The notes beneath the pieces are model-generated. The model had not been told where the DNA came from. It did no database searches and was given only the letters and a program-made list of their open reading frames with translations. This document shows positions 63,907 through 64,000 of a stretch of DNA of 64,000 nucleotides, piece by piece. The position numbers and the translations under genes were made by a program. Each line of letters begins with the position of its first letter. Position 1 is the stretch's first letter. The stretch is from Martelella sp. HB161492 (GTDB lineage: Bacteria > Pseudomonadota > Alphaproteobacteria > Rhizobiales > Rhizobiaceae), in assembly GCF_013184775.1 (NCBI RefSeq), contig NZ_JAATVV010000003.1, positions 124,001 through 188,000 of the forward strand. The letters are read 5' to 3'.

Positions 63907-64000
63907 TGTCAATTTCTTCGTCAAGCTTCTGGCGGCTCTGTTGCTGTCGGTTGCCGCATGGTTTGCAACGGACTGGCGCTACGGCGTTCCGCTGGCGTTT
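63893..64000 (+). CDS. ECF transporter T component, 5' end only
   Basis: ATG at 63893, overlapping the EcfA stop by 14 bases. Only 36 codons are seen: MRIHDVNFFVKLLAALLLSV..., a hydrophobic start consistent with EcfT. Continues past the window edge. Confidence 0.65.
   Translation, partial: MRIHDVNFFVKLLAALLLSVAAWFATDWRYGVPLAF

Overview
The window looks like chromosome of an alphaproteobacterium of the order Hyphomicrobiales, most likely family Rhizobiaceae. Evidence: high-GC codon use, the core block ctpA, envC-type gene, rlmH, rsfS, nadD, proA, proB, obgE, two GNATs, rpmA, rplU, rhizobial intergenic palindromes, and the urtABCDE/ure gene set. This is inferred from gene content and order; no database search was possible.

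Layout. 1-4.2 kb (minus): a hybrid histidine kinase whose sensor is a whole nucleobase-transporter-like membrane domain, running off the left edge, then a 2TM-RCK potassium channel. 4.4-10.4 kb (plus): the urea ABC transporter urtABCDE, closed by a terminator. 10.7-15.0 kb: ureD, ureA, a GFA-family gene, ureB, an LprI-like gene and ureC. 15.0-21.7 kb: an accessory block that splits the urease genes: a low-GC orphan, a LysE exporter, a GNAT, a peroxiredoxin behind an Irr-like box, and a LysR regulator divergent from an amidohydrolase/decarboxylase plus KdgT-like permease pair. 21.8-23.7 kb: ureE, ureF, ureG and a terminator. 23.8-29.5 kb (minus): a Crp/Fnr regulator and an RND efflux pair.

29.8-38.3 kb: a pyrimidine/hydantoin-type catabolic locus. 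A minus-strand operon encodes an M20 carbamoyl-amino-acid hydrolase, a GNAT, a dihydropyrimidinase, a NUDIX protein and a complete NMT1/THI5-type ABC importer. It is divergent from a RutR-like TetR gene, with a RutR-box-like palindrome between them. Together with the urea genes and the nucleobase-transporter-like kinase, this suggests that much of the left half serves scavenging of nitrogen from purines, pyrimidines and urea.

38.4-49 kb (minus, mostly): conserved housekeeping genes (ctpA, envC-like, rlmH, rsfS, nadD, proA, proB, obgE), with a PP2C-like phosphatase inserted between nadD and rsfS, and a plus-strand nuclease/phosphatase-family gene beside obgE. 49-53.5 kb: an accessory segment lying between the usually adjacent obgE and GNAT-rpmA-rplU genes. 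It holds a sulfotransferase-like gene and a decaying tandem array of MuF-domain toxin genes with paralogous single-TM putative immunity genes, 158-bp direct repeats and an IS5-type remnant. 53.6-56 kb: two GNATs, rpmA, rplU and a tRNA-Ser(CGA). 56-64 kb: an AT-rich region with a secreted Ala-rich protein, a two-motif retropepsin-PDZ protein, an AmpH-like hydrolase, four GntR-operator-like palindromes, two FCD-type GntR regulators and an ECF vitamin/metal-type transporter (S, fused A-A, and the start of T) running off the right edge.
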